From: Cellulophaga baltica
GTDB taxonomy: Bacteria > Bacteroidota > Bacteroidia > Flavobacteriales > Flavobacteriaceae
Reading direction: 5' to 3'
Length of the DNA stretch: 64,000 nucleotides
Assembly: GCF_018861125.1 (NCBI RefSeq)
Contig: NZ_JAHKQN010000013.1
Location: 305,423 to 369,422, forward strand
Both the position numbers and the translations under genes were made by a program. Shown here piece after piece: positions 25,846 to 34,268 of the stretch (its first letter is position 1; each line of letters begins with the position of its first letter). Under the pieces are notes generated by a model, which was given only the letters and a program-made list of their open reading frames with translations, was not told the origin of the DNA and did not search any database.

Positions 25846-25884
25846 AAAAAGAGCGATTGTTTTACAACAATCGCTCTTTTTTTA
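25846..25884. terminator. Bidirectional terminator between recX and the beta-barrel gene
   Basis: The long perfect stem AAAAAGAGCGATTGTT / AACAATCGCTCTTTTT with a 4-base loop (TTAC) has an A run before it and a T run after it, and sits between converging genes. Confidence 0.88.
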
Positions 25885-25899
25885 TGTTTTAATTTTTCT

Positions 25900-26397
25900 T
25901 TAGTTGATGCTAAATACAGCACCAAAACTAAATACAAATTGGTTATGCAATTTTTCCGCAGCAGTTAAATCACCATTATCATATCTTGCAAATGGCGCAG
26001 CAATTTCAGTATACAAACCAAAACCATCTGTAAAGAAATAACGCCCACCCAAATGGCCACCAAAGTTTTTTAAACTTAAATCTAAACCAGGATAAATATC
26101 TACGTTATTCCCTAATTGAAAAACACTTCCTAAATTTGCATTAAAACGTGCTTTCAAATCAAAACGGTCAACAAAATCTGCATCTATTGATTCTTCAACA
26201 CCTAAAATATAAGATGAAGATAAACCTAAAGAGAAGTTTTCTCCCATTCCGTGATCGTAGGTAAGTACAATACCAGAACCGTTATCTTGAAAATTCGCTC
26301 CTATTTGAAATTTATCATCTCCACTTCCTGTATACGCTTGTGCATTTGCAAAAGACACTCCCAATACCATTGTCAAAAGAACTAATACTTTTTTCAT
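25900..26397 (-). CDS. Small outer-membrane beta-barrel protein (DUF6646-like)
   Basis: A 165-residue protein with a signal peptide ending at residue 19 (SFANA|QAY). The mature protein consists of alternating strands with aromatic girdles (FQIGANFQDNGSG, FSLGLSSSYILG, LGGRYFFTDGFGLYTEIA) and ends FSFGAVFSIN, typical of an eight-stranded outer-membrane barrel. It resembles a flavobacterial family of unknown function that I recall as DUF6646. It is on the minus strand, 72 bases after the JmjC/cupin gene, and shares the recX terminator. No specific role can be given. Confidence 0.82.
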   Translation of the reverse strand: MKKVLVLLTMVLGVSFANAQAYTGSGDDKFQIGANFQDNGSGIVLTYDHGMGENFSLGLSSSYILGVEESIDADFVDRFDLKARFNANLGSVFQLGNNVDIYPGLDLSLKNFGGHLGGRYFFTDGFGLYTEIAAPFARYDNGDLTAAEKLHNQFVFSFGAVFSIN

Positions 26398-26469
26398 TAA
26401 ATTATTTTTTATAATTAGTGTTATAAATTTTAGTTGGCAAAGATAAATATCTAAACTAAATAAATTACA

Positions 26470-27327
26470 CTAAATGAGATTGTTATTTGTTTTATCAATT
26501 GCTTTTTGATTTTTACCATCAATCCATTTTTGGCCATATATTCTACGCATTAAATTATCGTAATAACGCATTACAAAAATATTATATGCAGCCTTTCCAA
26601 AATGTAATGGATTACGAGCCAGAGCCCTTAGACTCATAGAGAAACCAGGTGTAATGTATTTCATATAATGCCAATAACCTTCTGGCATATACAACACCTC
26701 TCCATGTTCTAAATAGGTTTTATAACCTGTTGCCTTTTTTAATGCTGGCCATTTTTCAAAATCAGGATTAGAAAAATTAATATCCTCATGCGTTATTAGC
26801 GAATGAGGTACTTTATATAAAAATTGATTTTGAGATTGATCAAAAAGAATAATCTCTTTTCTACCTTCAAAATGAATGTGAAATATATTTGCAAAATCTA
26901 TATCATAGTGCATGAAAGTGTACGAATCTCTACCTCCAAAAAACAACATTGGAACCCCCTTCAATAATCGCAAACCAACATTAGGGAACTTGTAATCTTT
27001 TTGAAGTTGCGGTACTTCTTTTAGAGCATTCCATAAGAAAATACGAAACTTAGTAGGCTCTTTCTTAAGCAGATCAATATACTCCGCCATTTTCATTTTA
27101 GCATGCGGTTCGTTAAAACCATCTTCATGACTAACAGGCCTATCGTCATATAGCGGAACGACTTTATCACCAGCTAATTGTTTAATATAATCAAGATTCC
27201 ATTTGGTAAATGCAGGCCAATCCTCAATAAACCTTTCTATAACAACAGGTTTTTGCGGTTTAAAATAATACTCAATAAAGTCTTCCTTTGTAATACTGCT
27301 TACCCTAGGAATATCTTGTAAATTCAA
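26470..27327 (-). CDS. Cupin-like (JmjC-type) 2-oxoglutarate oxygenase domain protein
   Basis: A 285-residue cytoplasmic protein of the Cupin_8/JmjC class. The iron-binding facial triad can be traced as His140 and Asp142 in FMHYDIDFANIFHIHFEG (HxD) and His220 in LYMPEGYWHYMKYI. The N-terminal KPQKPVVIERFIEDWPAF segment is typical of the family. Members are Fe(II)/2-oxoglutarate hydroxylases acting on proteins, tRNA or small molecules; the substrate here is unknown. The gene stands between bioB (whose terminator precedes it) and a barrel protein gene on the same strand. Confidence 0.88.
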   Translation of the reverse strand: MNLQDIPRVSSITKEDFIEYYFKPQKPVVIERFIEDWPAFTKWNLDYIKQLAGDKVVPLYDDRPVSHEDGFNEPHAKMKMAEYIDLLKKEPTKFRIFLWNALKEVPQLQKDYKFPNVGLRLLKGVPMLFFGGRDSYTFMHYDIDFANIFHIHFEGRKEIILFDQSQNQFLYKVPHSLITHEDINFSNPDFEKWPALKKATGYKTYLEHGEVLYMPEGYWHYMKYITPGFSMSLRALARNPLHFGKAAYNIFVMRYYDNLMRRIYGQKWIDGKNQKAIDKTNNNLI

Positions 27328-27421
27328 TAGTAATAAATTTTAAAATAAACTATAGCGTTATCTATTTTCACAAAATGACAACGCTTTAAAAAAGGTAATA
27401 AATTGGTTTTGGCTGGTAATT

Positions 27422-27451
27422 AAAAAAGCGCCTCGATAACGAAGCACTTTT
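27422..27451 (-). terminator. Terminator of bioB
   Basis: On the minus strand AAAAGTGCTTCG pairs with CGAGGCGCTTTT (two G-T pairs) around a 4-base loop TTAT, followed by T residues, 8 bases past the bioB stop codon. Confidence 0.8.
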
Positions 27452-27458
27452 ATATATT

Positions 27459-28559
27459 TTAAGAAAGTTTTGCCTTCGCTTTTGCTATTTCATTTCTTTC
27501 AATCTTATGCTCTGGGCGTGACCATTTTGGTTTTTCTCCTAAATTTTGATACTCAGAATCTGCCGCTTCAACAGTTTTTGGTTGTGAAACTTTAGTAAAT
27601 GGTTTTTGAGAATTTAAACCTAAAAGTTTAAACATTGCCATATCATCATTAACATCAGGATTAGGTGTTGTTAATAATTTATCACCTGCAAAAATAGAAT
27701 TTGCACCTGCAAAGAAACACATTGCCTGCCCTTCTCTACTCATATCCGTTCTACCTGCCGATAAACGAACTTGTGTATCTGGCATAACAATTCTAGTTGT
27801 AGCAACCATTCTAATCATATCCCAAATAGGAATTGGCTCAAAATCTTCCATTGGAGTACCTTCAACAGGAACTAAAGCGTTAATTGGAACTGATTCTGGT
27901 TGCGGGTTAAGTGATGCCAAAGCTACTAGCATTCCTGCTCTATCTTCTAGCTTTTCACCCATTCCTATAATTCCACCACTACAAACTGTAACGTTAGTTT
28001 TACGAACATTACCTATAGTATCTAAACGATCTTCAAATGCTCTTGTCGAAATTACATCTTTATAATAATCTTCTGATGTATCTAAATTATGATTGTACGC
28101 ATACAAACCAGCTTCCGCCAAACGTTGTGCTTGATTTTCAGTAATCATACCTAAAGTACAACAAACCTCCATATCCAATTTGTTAATTGTACGAACCATT
28201 TCAAGCACTTGATCAAACTCAGGGCCATCTTTAACATTACGCCAAGCAGCACCCATACACACTCTTGAACTTCCAGAAGCTTTTGCTCTTAACGCTTGAG
28301 CCTTAACATGTGGCACCGTCATTAAATCATTACCCTCAACACTTGTATGATAGCGAGCTGCTTGCGGACAATACCCACAATCTTCAGGGCAACCACCAGT
28401 TTTTATTGATAGTAATGTAGAAACCTGAACCGTATTTGGATCATGATTTTTTCTATGTATTGTAGCTGCATCATACAACAACTCCATCATAGGTTTATTA
28501 TAAATGTCTAATATTTCTTCTTTTGTCCAATTATGTCTTGTCTCGCTCATATAGCTCAT
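27459..28559 (-). CDS. bioB: Biotin synthase
   Basis: A 366-residue radical-SAM enzyme that inserts sulphur into dethiobiotin. The SAM-cluster cysteines C57, C61 and C64 lie in GGCPEDCGYCPQ, followed by further biotin-synthase hallmarks: RVCMGAAWR, VCCTLGMI, YNHNLDTSEDYY, TVCSGGIIGMGE and VRLSAGRTDMSREGQ (Arg near the auxiliary 2Fe-2S cluster). The length is slightly above the usual 320-350 because of a C-terminal tail rich in Lys and Glu. It has its own promoter at 28572-28603 and terminator at 27422-27451, so it is separated from the other biotin genes upstream by the flotillin pair. Confidence 0.97.
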   Translation of the reverse strand: MSYMSETRHNWTKEEILDIYNKPMMELLYDAATIHRKNHDPNTVQVSTLLSIKTGGCPEDCGYCPQAARYHTSVEGNDLMTVPHVKAQALRAKASGSSRVCMGAAWRNVKDGPEFDQVLEMVRTINKLDMEVCCTLGMITENQAQRLAEAGLYAYNHNLDTSEDYYKDVISTRAFEDRLDTIGNVRKTNVTVCSGGIIGMGEKLEDRAGMLVALASLNPQPESVPINALVPVEGTPMEDFEPIPIWDMIRMVATTRIVMPDTQVRLSAGRTDMSREGQAMCFFAGANSIFAGDKLLTTPNPDVNDDMAMFKLLGLNSQKPFTKVSQPKTVEAADSEYQNLGEKPKWSRPEHKIERNEIAKAKAKLS

Positions 28560-28571
28560 TTAATCAATTCA

Positions 28572-28603
28572 CAAAAATAACTTATTTGTAATTCAAATCC
28601 CAA
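28572..28603 (-). promoter_or_regulatory. Promoter of bioB
   Basis: On the minus strand, TTG (28603-28601) is followed after 21 bases by TATTTTTG (28579-28572), a perfect TAnnTTTG box, 13 bases from the start codon. The short leader suggests nearly leaderless mRNA. Confidence 0.65.
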
Positions 28604-28627
28604 TAAAGAAATTGCTGATTAATGATA

Positions 28628-28659
28628 AAGCCCTGTTGAATTTACATTCCACAGGGCTT
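28628..28659 (-). terminator. Hairpin terminator after the biotin/flotillin operon
   Basis: AAGCCCTGT (28628-28636) pairs with ACAGGGCTT (28651-28659), with an inner GAAT/ATTC pair. It lies 28 bases after the flotillin stop codon and before the bioB promoter. The T run on the minus strand is weak. Confidence 0.65.
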
Positions 28660-28686
28660 CAATTTTACACAAGAATTATATTTTAT

Positions 28687-30114
28687 TTATTCTTTATTAG
28701 AAGTATTATCTTCTATTTCTCCTTTAATTTCTTCGGCATTAACGTCTTTACCTTTTAGGTATTCTGGCAATTGCATACCTGCCATATTAAACATTTCTTG
28801 AAGTGGTGGAACTGATTTATACATTCCTGAAATAAAGTTAGCCGTTGAACCTTTACCATCAGCAGATTTTGCACCTGAATCCCAAACAGTAACCTTATCG
28901 ATTTTAATGTTTTTGATAGCTTCAGCTTGTGTTTTTACTAATTCCGGAAGTTTATCTGCCACCAATAACAATACTGCATCTTTAGGATTATTACCTGCTG
29001 CTTTTACAATTTCATCAAGACCTTGCGCTTGTTTAGTTAAAACCTCAAACAAACCTTGTGCTTCTGCTTGTGCTTTAAACAAAATCGCATCAGCCTCACC
29101 TTTTGCAATGCGTCTTGTACGCTCTGCATCTGCTTCAGCATCAATTTCTACTTTTCTTTTATCAATTTCTGCAGGTACAACAATATCTGCCATTTGAGAA
29201 CTACGCACACGTTCAGCTCTCGCTAATTCAGCATCTTTTTCAGCAGCATATGATTCCTCTAATGCTTTTGCTGATTGTACTTTTTCTGAAGCTATCGCAG
29301 TACGCTCAGCTTCCGCTTCTCTTTGTCGACGTAGTGAATCAGAGTTTGCAACATTTATTTTTGCAATATTTTCCCCCTCTACTGCTTGCGCATTTGCAGC
29401 AGCAACTTGTGTGCGTTCATCTTGCAAAGCATTTGCCTCACCAATAGAACCATCTCTATTTTTTTCAGCAACAGACTTACGAGCGGCATTAATTGCATGC
29501 GCGGCAGCCTCTTTACCTAATGCCTCAATATAGCCAGATTCATCAACAATATCTGTAATATTTACGTTGATTAATTTTAGACCTACTTTTTTTAATTCCG
29601 ATTCAACACTTTTAGAAATGTTTGTCAAAAACTTATCTCTATCTGAATTAATTTCTTCAATATCCATTGAAGCAACAACCAAACGTAATTGACCAAAAAT
29701 AATTTCTTTTGCTAAATCTTGCACATCCTGCATGCCTTGCCCTAATAAACGCTCAGCAGCATTCTGCATAATCCCAGGCTCTGTAGAAATACCAATTGTA
29801 AATCTTGAAGGTACATTTACACGAATGTTTTGCTTACTTAACGCATTTACAAGATTCACCTCAATAGAAATAGGTGTTAAATCTAAAAACTCATAATCTT
29901 GAATTACCGGCCAAACGAATGCCGCTCCACCATGAATACAGCGAGCAGAATTTCCGTTACCTACTTTTCCATACACTACCAATATTCTATCGGAAGGACA
30001 CCTTTTATATCTACGTATAAAAGAGATAATAATGATAAATAAAAATAAAATTGCAAAACCAATGGTTAGCAAAGTAGCAACGCCGCTACCCAATTGTAAT
30101 GGTAATAATAGCAT
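28687..30114 (-). CDS. Flotillin family (SPFH domain) protein
   Basis: A 475-residue membrane-anchored scaffold protein. One N-terminal membrane helix (about 12-35) precedes an SPFH/band-7 domain (about 45-215; VVYGKVGNGNSARCIHGG, PISIEVNLVNALSKQNI) and a long Ala/Glu-rich coiled coil (about 215-380; AAAHAINAARKSVAEKNRDG). Flotillins form large cages that organise membrane microdomains. It starts 4 bases after the OB-fold membrane protein gene, a classic SPFH-NfeD-type pair, and is the last gene of the transcription unit that begins with biotin genes. A hairpin terminator follows. Confidence 0.93.
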   Translation of the reverse strand: MLLLPLQLGSGVATLLTIGFAILFLFIIIISFIRRYKRCPSDRILVVYGKVGNGNSARCIHGGAAFVWPVIQDYEFLDLTPISIEVNLVNALSKQNIRVNVPSRFTIGISTEPGIMQNAAERLLGQGMQDVQDLAKEIIFGQLRLVVASMDIEEINSDRDKFLTNISKSVESELKKVGLKLINVNITDIVDESGYIEALGKEAAAHAINAARKSVAEKNRDGSIGEANALQDERTQVAAANAQAVEGENIAKINVANSDSLRRQREAEAERTAIASEKVQSAKALEESYAAEKDAELARAERVRSSQMADIVVPAEIDKRKVEIDAEADAERTRRIAKGEADAILFKAQAEAQGLFEVLTKQAQGLDEIVKAAGNNPKDAVLLLVADKLPELVKTQAEAIKNIKIDKVTVWDSGAKSADGKGSTANFISGMYKSVPPLQEMFNMAGMQLPEYLKGKDVNAEEIKGEIEDNTSNKE

Positions 30115-30118
30115 GTAG

Positions 30119-30694
30119 TTATTTATTTAGTAATTCAACAATTAAAATTCCGTTGTCAGTGATTTTAGTAACGCAAACAACGTTACCTTGGGTCAAATCA
30201 ATTAATTCTTCCGTTAAGGCATCAAGTTCTCTTAAAGTACCTTGAACTGTAATACTTACTTTACCAACTTTAGACCTGTTAGCACCAATAGTTAGGTAAA
30301 CTTCGCCTACTTGATTTATTGCATTTGCTAATTTTAACGTACCACTACTTTGAAGTCTGGCTAGATAATAAAACAGTGACGCCATTGCAAACATCATTAT
30401 TAAACCGCAAATAATTGAAATTACGACAACTAGGTATTTTGGCAAATCAGCATCGAGAGATGCAATACCTGACCATCCGAAAATGGTGAAAAAACCAACT
30501 AAATTTTTGAAAGACAAAAATTGAAATTCAATACCAGTATCACTTTCTATCTCCGCATCTATATCGCCATCAAGATCATCTCCTCCTCCTAACAGCGTTA
30601 GTATTAACAATACTATAAAAATTATGGAAGCGACACATGCTATAATCCAATATATTTTTTCAAATATTGACAAGGCATCAAACCATATTTCCAT
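30119..30694 (-). CDS. NfeD-like membrane protein with OB-fold
   Basis: A 191-residue inner-membrane protein. The hydrophobic segments are at about 14-36, 62-80 and 86-112, separated by an acidic loop (GGGDDLDGDIDAEIESD). The C-terminal 70 residues (QVGEVYLTIGANRSKVGKV, GTLRELDALTEEL, NGILIVELL) form an OB-type beta-barrel as in NfeD/YuaF proteins. Such proteins pair with SPFH proteins, and here the flotillin gene follows after 4 bases. It starts 18 bases after the ketoacyl synthase gene. The likely role is partner or stabiliser of the flotillin assembly. Confidence 0.82.
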   Translation of the reverse strand: MEIWFDALSIFEKIYWIIACVASIIFIVLLILTLLGGGDDLDGDIDAEIESDTGIEFQFLSFKNLVGFFTIFGWSGIASLDADLPKYLVVVISIICGLIMMFAMASLFYYLARLQSSGTLKLANAINQVGEVYLTIGANRSKVGKVSITVQGTLRELDALTEELIDLTQGNVVCVTKITDNGILIVELLNK

Positions 30695-30712
30695 AGAATT
30701 ATATTTTATTAG

Positions 30713-31873
30713 TTAGGTTACTTTTTTCAATAATATACTTACTGCATTCCCTCCAAAACCAACAGCATTTACTAATACTTTTGATATTTTATTTGGAAGC
30801 TCACCTGATTTCACATAAGGCACTTTAATTGCTTTCTGATGTTGAATCATTAAAACTGCTAGCTCTAAACTCAACATTCCTGAAGCTCCGAAAGTATGCC
30901 CTATCTTCCACTTATTTGTAGTACAAAACGGTCTTTTGTTACAGAATATTTCATTAATTGCTAAAACTTCTGAAGAGTCTCCTTTTCTAGTACCTGGAGC
31001 ATGCATTACTATTACATCTACCTCATCAGGGTTTGTATCACCTAAAGCCATTTTCATAGAGCGTTGAAAACAAACAGCATCAGTTGAAATAGATATATTA
31101 TGTTCTAAAATTTCAGTGGCATAACCAACACCTTCAATAACTGCTAACGCATTATCCGGAACTCCTTTTTCTAAACACACTACTGAAGCTCCTTCACCCA
31201 AAACCATTGTGTTTTGGGTTTTATTTAAATCTAAAGCCAAACAAGGATATTCAACCTCTTCACGTGCGTAAATTTTTAATGCTTTAATCTGCGCTATAGT
31301 AAAAGGTGTTAACGGAGCCTCACTACCACCAACCATAAATTTATCTGCCATGCCACCTTTTAGCCAAGCTACGCCATTTAATAAAGAATGTAAAGCTGTT
31401 GAACAGGTAATGGAATGTGATATTTCTGGTCCTTGAGTTTGTAAATCATGTGCAATCCAAGAAGAAATATTACCTAAGGTAGTTGTTGGCGATGCTAATG
31501 TTGACGATTTTTTATCATTTAAATATTCTTGATGGTATTTTTCAAATAATGATGTTGCTCCTCGTGATGACCCAATATTGATTCCAAAATTATCACCCGC
31601 TGACCAACCTGCTTGTGCCATTGCTTGTCTTGATGCAAAAAGGGTAAACAGTACACTATCATCTAAATTTTTATATTTGGCATCGGATAACTTTAGCTTT
31701 TCAACTGCTTCAACCCCTTCTTCGGTTAAAGCACCAACCCAAGTGGAAACAGCTTCAAAATTTCTTTTAGTTAAAAAATGAGTGTCTTTTTGGTAAGCAT
31801 TCCAAATTTCTTCTTGTGTAATACCCAATGGAGAAATTGAAGAAATAGCTGTAATTGAAATATCTTCTTTCAA
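30713..31873 (-). CDS. Beta-ketoacyl-ACP synthase-like protein in the biotin operon
   Basis: A 386-residue condensing enzyme of the KAS II/FabF type. The nucleophile Cys157 is in SITCSTALHS; the two catalytic histidines appear in VIVMHAPGTRKGDSSE (HAPGT in place of the usual HGTGT) and IGHTFGASG. It is slightly shorter than FabF (about 410). It starts 7 bases after bioA, so it belongs to the biotin operon. A role in building or priming the pimeloyl chain is an attractive inference, since I see no bioC, bioH or bioG here; alternatively it acts in another fatty-acid-like pathway and is only cotranscribed. Confidence 0.88.
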   Translation of the reverse strand: MKEDISITAISSISPLGITQEEIWNAYQKDTHFLTKRNFEAVSTWVGALTEEGVEAVEKLKLSDAKYKNLDDSVLFTLFASRQAMAQAGWSAGDNFGINIGSSRGATSLFEKYHQEYLNDKKSSTLASPTTTLGNISSWIAHDLQTQGPEISHSITCSTALHSLLNGVAWLKGGMADKFMVGGSEAPLTPFTIAQIKALKIYAREEVEYPCLALDLNKTQNTMVLGEGASVVCLEKGVPDNALAVIEGVGYATEILEHNISISTDAVCFQRSMKMALGDTNPDEVDVIVMHAPGTRKGDSSEVLAINEIFCNKRPFCTTNKWKIGHTFGASGMLSLELAVLMIQHQKAIKVPYVKSGELPNKISKVLVNAVGFGGNAVSILLKKVT

Positions 31874-31880
31874 AACGTCT

Positions 31881-33149
31881 TTAAATTTTTGCTAAAATAG
31901 CTTTAATAGAACTGTAAATTTTTTGTAATTGCTCATCTGTAATTACATAGGGAGCTGAAATATAAATCGTAGCTCCTAAAGGGCGCAGGAACACACCACT
32001 ATCCATAAAATGTTTCAATAATTGATCTCTTAAATTACCGTAACGTTCCATTTTAATATTCAAATCTAATGCGAAAATAGTACCTGTTTGTCTTGTTCGA
32101 GCAACTTTAGGGTGCACTTTAACTTCTTCATTAAATTGTTGATGCGAAGCGATTACTCGTTTCATACTCTGTTGCATCTCATCGGACTGCAACAACTCTA
32201 TACCAGCTATCGCTGACGCACAAGCTAAAGGATTTGCCGTATACGTATGCCCATGAAATAAGCCTTTTGCAATATCTGTGCTATAAAAAGCATCGTAAAT
32301 TTTTTGAGTACAACTCGTAGCTCCCATAGGCACCATACCAGCAGTAAGTGCTTTAGACATACAAATTATATTTGGCTTTTCAGTTAAATAATCTGATGCA
32401 AAATATTTTCCAGTTTTACCAAAACCAGTCATTACCTCATCGGCAATTGTGATTACATCATACTTTTTTAACAACTTAAGTATCTCACCAAGTCCGTCTA
32501 CATCATGCATTTGCATGGCAGCTGCACCTTGTATCAATGGCTCATATATAAAACCTGCGATATCATTGTGTATCAACCGTTTTTCTAACTGTTCTAAGGT
32601 ATGTGCTATATTTTCCTTTGTTGGTGGCGCAACTCGTTCTACAGTGATAAAAAACTCTTCAAAAGATCCGTTGTAAACTGACAAATCAGAAACAGACATA
32701 GCACCGAAAGTATCACCATGAAATGCATCATCAAAAGCTAATAAGACATTACGTTTATTACCTTGATTAAAATGATACTGAATAGCCATTTTGATTCCAA
32801 TTTCTGTTGATGTAGAACCATTATCAGAAAAGAATATTTTTTGTTGGTTATCAGGTAGAATTTCCATCAATTTTTCTGACAACTGTACCGCTGGCTCATG
32901 GGTGAAACCACTAAAGACAACCTGATCTAATTGTTGCATTTGCGCATACACCTTTTCAATTATATAGTCATTACAATGCCCATAAACCGAGGTGTACCAT
33001 GATGAAATTCCGTCTATATACTCCTTACCATCTTCATCAGTTAAAATACAACCTTTAGCTTTTTTAATTGCCAACATAGTATCATGTATCTTATGCTGTG
33101 TTAAAGGGTGCCAAATGTGTTTTTTATCTCTTTCGGATATATTTCCCAC
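31881..33149 (-). CDS. bioA: Adenosylmethionine-8-amino-7-oxononanoate aminotransferase
   Basis: A 422-residue PLP enzyme that converts KAPA to DAPA with SAM as amino donor. Landmarks: HIWHPLTQHK at the N terminus (typical of BioA), FFSDNGSTSTEIGIKMA, DDAFHGDTFGAM, ADEVMTGFGKTGK and the PLP lysine K266 in ICMSKALTAG. The length is normal. It lies 113 bases downstream of bioD and 7 bases before the ketoacyl synthase gene. On the minus strand a weak CATCTTTG box is found in the bioD-bioA gap, so an additional promoter there is possible. Confidence 0.96.
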   Translation of the reverse strand: MGNISERDKKHIWHPLTQHKIHDTMLAIKKAKGCILTDEDGKEYIDGISSWYTSVYGHCNDYIIEKVYAQMQQLDQVVFSGFTHEPAVQLSEKLMEILPDNQQKIFFSDNGSTSTEIGIKMAIQYHFNQGNKRNVLLAFDDAFHGDTFGAMSVSDLSVYNGSFEEFFITVERVAPPTKENIAHTLEQLEKRLIHNDIAGFIYEPLIQGAAAMQMHDVDGLGEILKLLKKYDVITIADEVMTGFGKTGKYFASDYLTEKPNIICMSKALTAGMVPMGATSCTQKIYDAFYSTDIAKGLFHGHTYTANPLACASAIAGIELLQSDEMQQSMKRVIASHQQFNEEVKVHPKVARTRQTGTIFALDLNIKMERYGNLRDQLLKHFMDSGVFLRPLGATIYISAPYVITDEQLQKIYSSIKAILAKI

Positions 33150-33262
33150 TAGAAAATTATTTAATAATTATATTTATTTTTTTCTAGTACAAAGATGCTA
33201 ATTAATAGCCAGAATAAGCTATAAATAGCACTTAATACTTCCGACAACAAATATTGACTTAA

Positions 33263-33880
33263 TTATAATTCTTGTAAGGCTTTTTTAAACTTATTAGCAT
33301 ATTTTTTCACTGTAGTTTTATCAAAAAATGGTTCTTCATCTATTCTACCAATACACTTTACTCCAGTTTTCTTAAGAATTATTTCTTCTGTTTCAGGTTG
33401 CTCATCACCACTAAAAATCAAGGAAACATTATATCCTTTAAATTCTAACCACATAACAGTAAGTAACGTATGGTTTATACTGCCCAAATAATGTCTTGAC
33501 ACTACAATTACCTCATAATTCGGCATAATAATATCTAAAATAGTATCATGATCATTTAAAGGAACTAACAAACCACCAGCTCCTTCAATAACTAAATTAT
33601 TTTCTGTTTCCGGTTCTTCTATTTTTTCTCTATCAATAACAATTCCATCAATCTTCGCAGCAGCATGCGGACTCATAGGTGTGTTTAATGCGTAACTGTT
33701 TTTATGAAAAACTGTTTTATCATTTGAAATAAGATCTTTAACCTTGTGGGTATCGGACGTTTCTAAATCACCTGCTTGTATTGGTTTCCAATAATCTGCC
33801 TCAAGTGCTTCCACTAAAATTGCTGATGCTATTGTTTTTCCTACCTCAGTAGATATTCCTGTTACAAAAAATTGTTTCAT
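33263..33880 (-). CDS. bioD: Dethiobiotin synthetase
   Basis: A 205-residue P-loop enzyme that closes the ureido ring of dethiobiotin from DAPA, CO2 and ATP. The phosphate-binding loop is GISTEVGKT (8-16), followed by WKPIQAGD and the VIEGAGGLLVPL motif that contacts substrate and nucleotide. The length is close to the usual 220. It starts 4 bases after the DUF2007 gene and is followed by bioA in the same direction. Confidence 0.95.
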   Translation of the reverse strand: MKQFFVTGISTEVGKTIASAILVEALEADYWKPIQAGDLETSDTHKVKDLISNDKTVFHKNSYALNTPMSPHAAAKIDGIVIDREKIEEPETENNLVIEGAGGLLVPLNDHDTILDIIMPNYEVIVVSRHYLGSINHTLLTVMWLEFKGYNVSLIFSGDEQPETEEIILKKTGVKCIGRIDEEPFFDKTTVKKYANKFKKALQEL

Positions 33881-33884
33881 GAAT

Positions 33885-34268
33885 TTAATATGGTTTTGTA
33901 ATTATATTACAGTTTAAACATTTAAACTTTCTTTTTTCGAAAAATGGGAACAGCTTATGGAATATACTTTTACGCTCATAATAACTTTCTGATTTTTGAG
34001 CTTTACAATTTGGGCAAGTAATTGGCTGACCATTATCACCTATAGCATAACTACGTATGCTATCATAAATTTCTCTAGCTCTCTCTTCATCTTCGGTAAA
34101 CACTTGAATTTTAGCACCGCCGACAGCATTACTAATTAAAGGGTCTGAATTAACGATGTTTCCATCTTTTACAAAAACTTGAATACCTTCGGATTCTAAT
34201 TTAAGTTTAAAAATTTCAAGATCAGCAACATATTCAAATGCTGCTACGGTTGTAAATTTATCAGCCAT
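33885..34268 (-). CDS. DUF2007 domain protein with C-terminal zinc-ribbon-like CxxC pairs
   Basis: A 127-residue cytoplasmic protein. Residues 1-75 match the DUF2007 (putative signal-transducing) fold: FTTVAAFEYVADLEIFKLKL, then EGIQVFVKDGNIV and a ferredoxin-like end (KIQVFTEDEERAREIYDS). The C-terminal part carries two CxxC pairs, CPNC and CLNC, about 35 residues apart, as in a zinc ribbon. Function unknown. The gene overlaps the end of bioF by 8 bases and ends 4 bases before bioD, so it is embedded in the biotin operon and translated with it; whether it takes part in biotin synthesis or is a passenger is open. Confidence 0.82.
   Translation of the reverse strand: MADKFTTVAAFEYVADLEIFKLKLESEGIQVFVKDGNIVNSDPLISNAVGGAKIQVFTEDEERAREIYDSIRSYAIGDNGQPITCPNCKAQKSESYYERKSIFHKLFPFFEKRKFKCLNCNIITKPY

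Noticed and set aside
29103..29447. Plus-strand frame of 114 codons inside the flotillin gene
   Set aside because: It is Leu/His/Gln-rich antisense of the Ala/Glu-rich coiled coil; no start context or homology.
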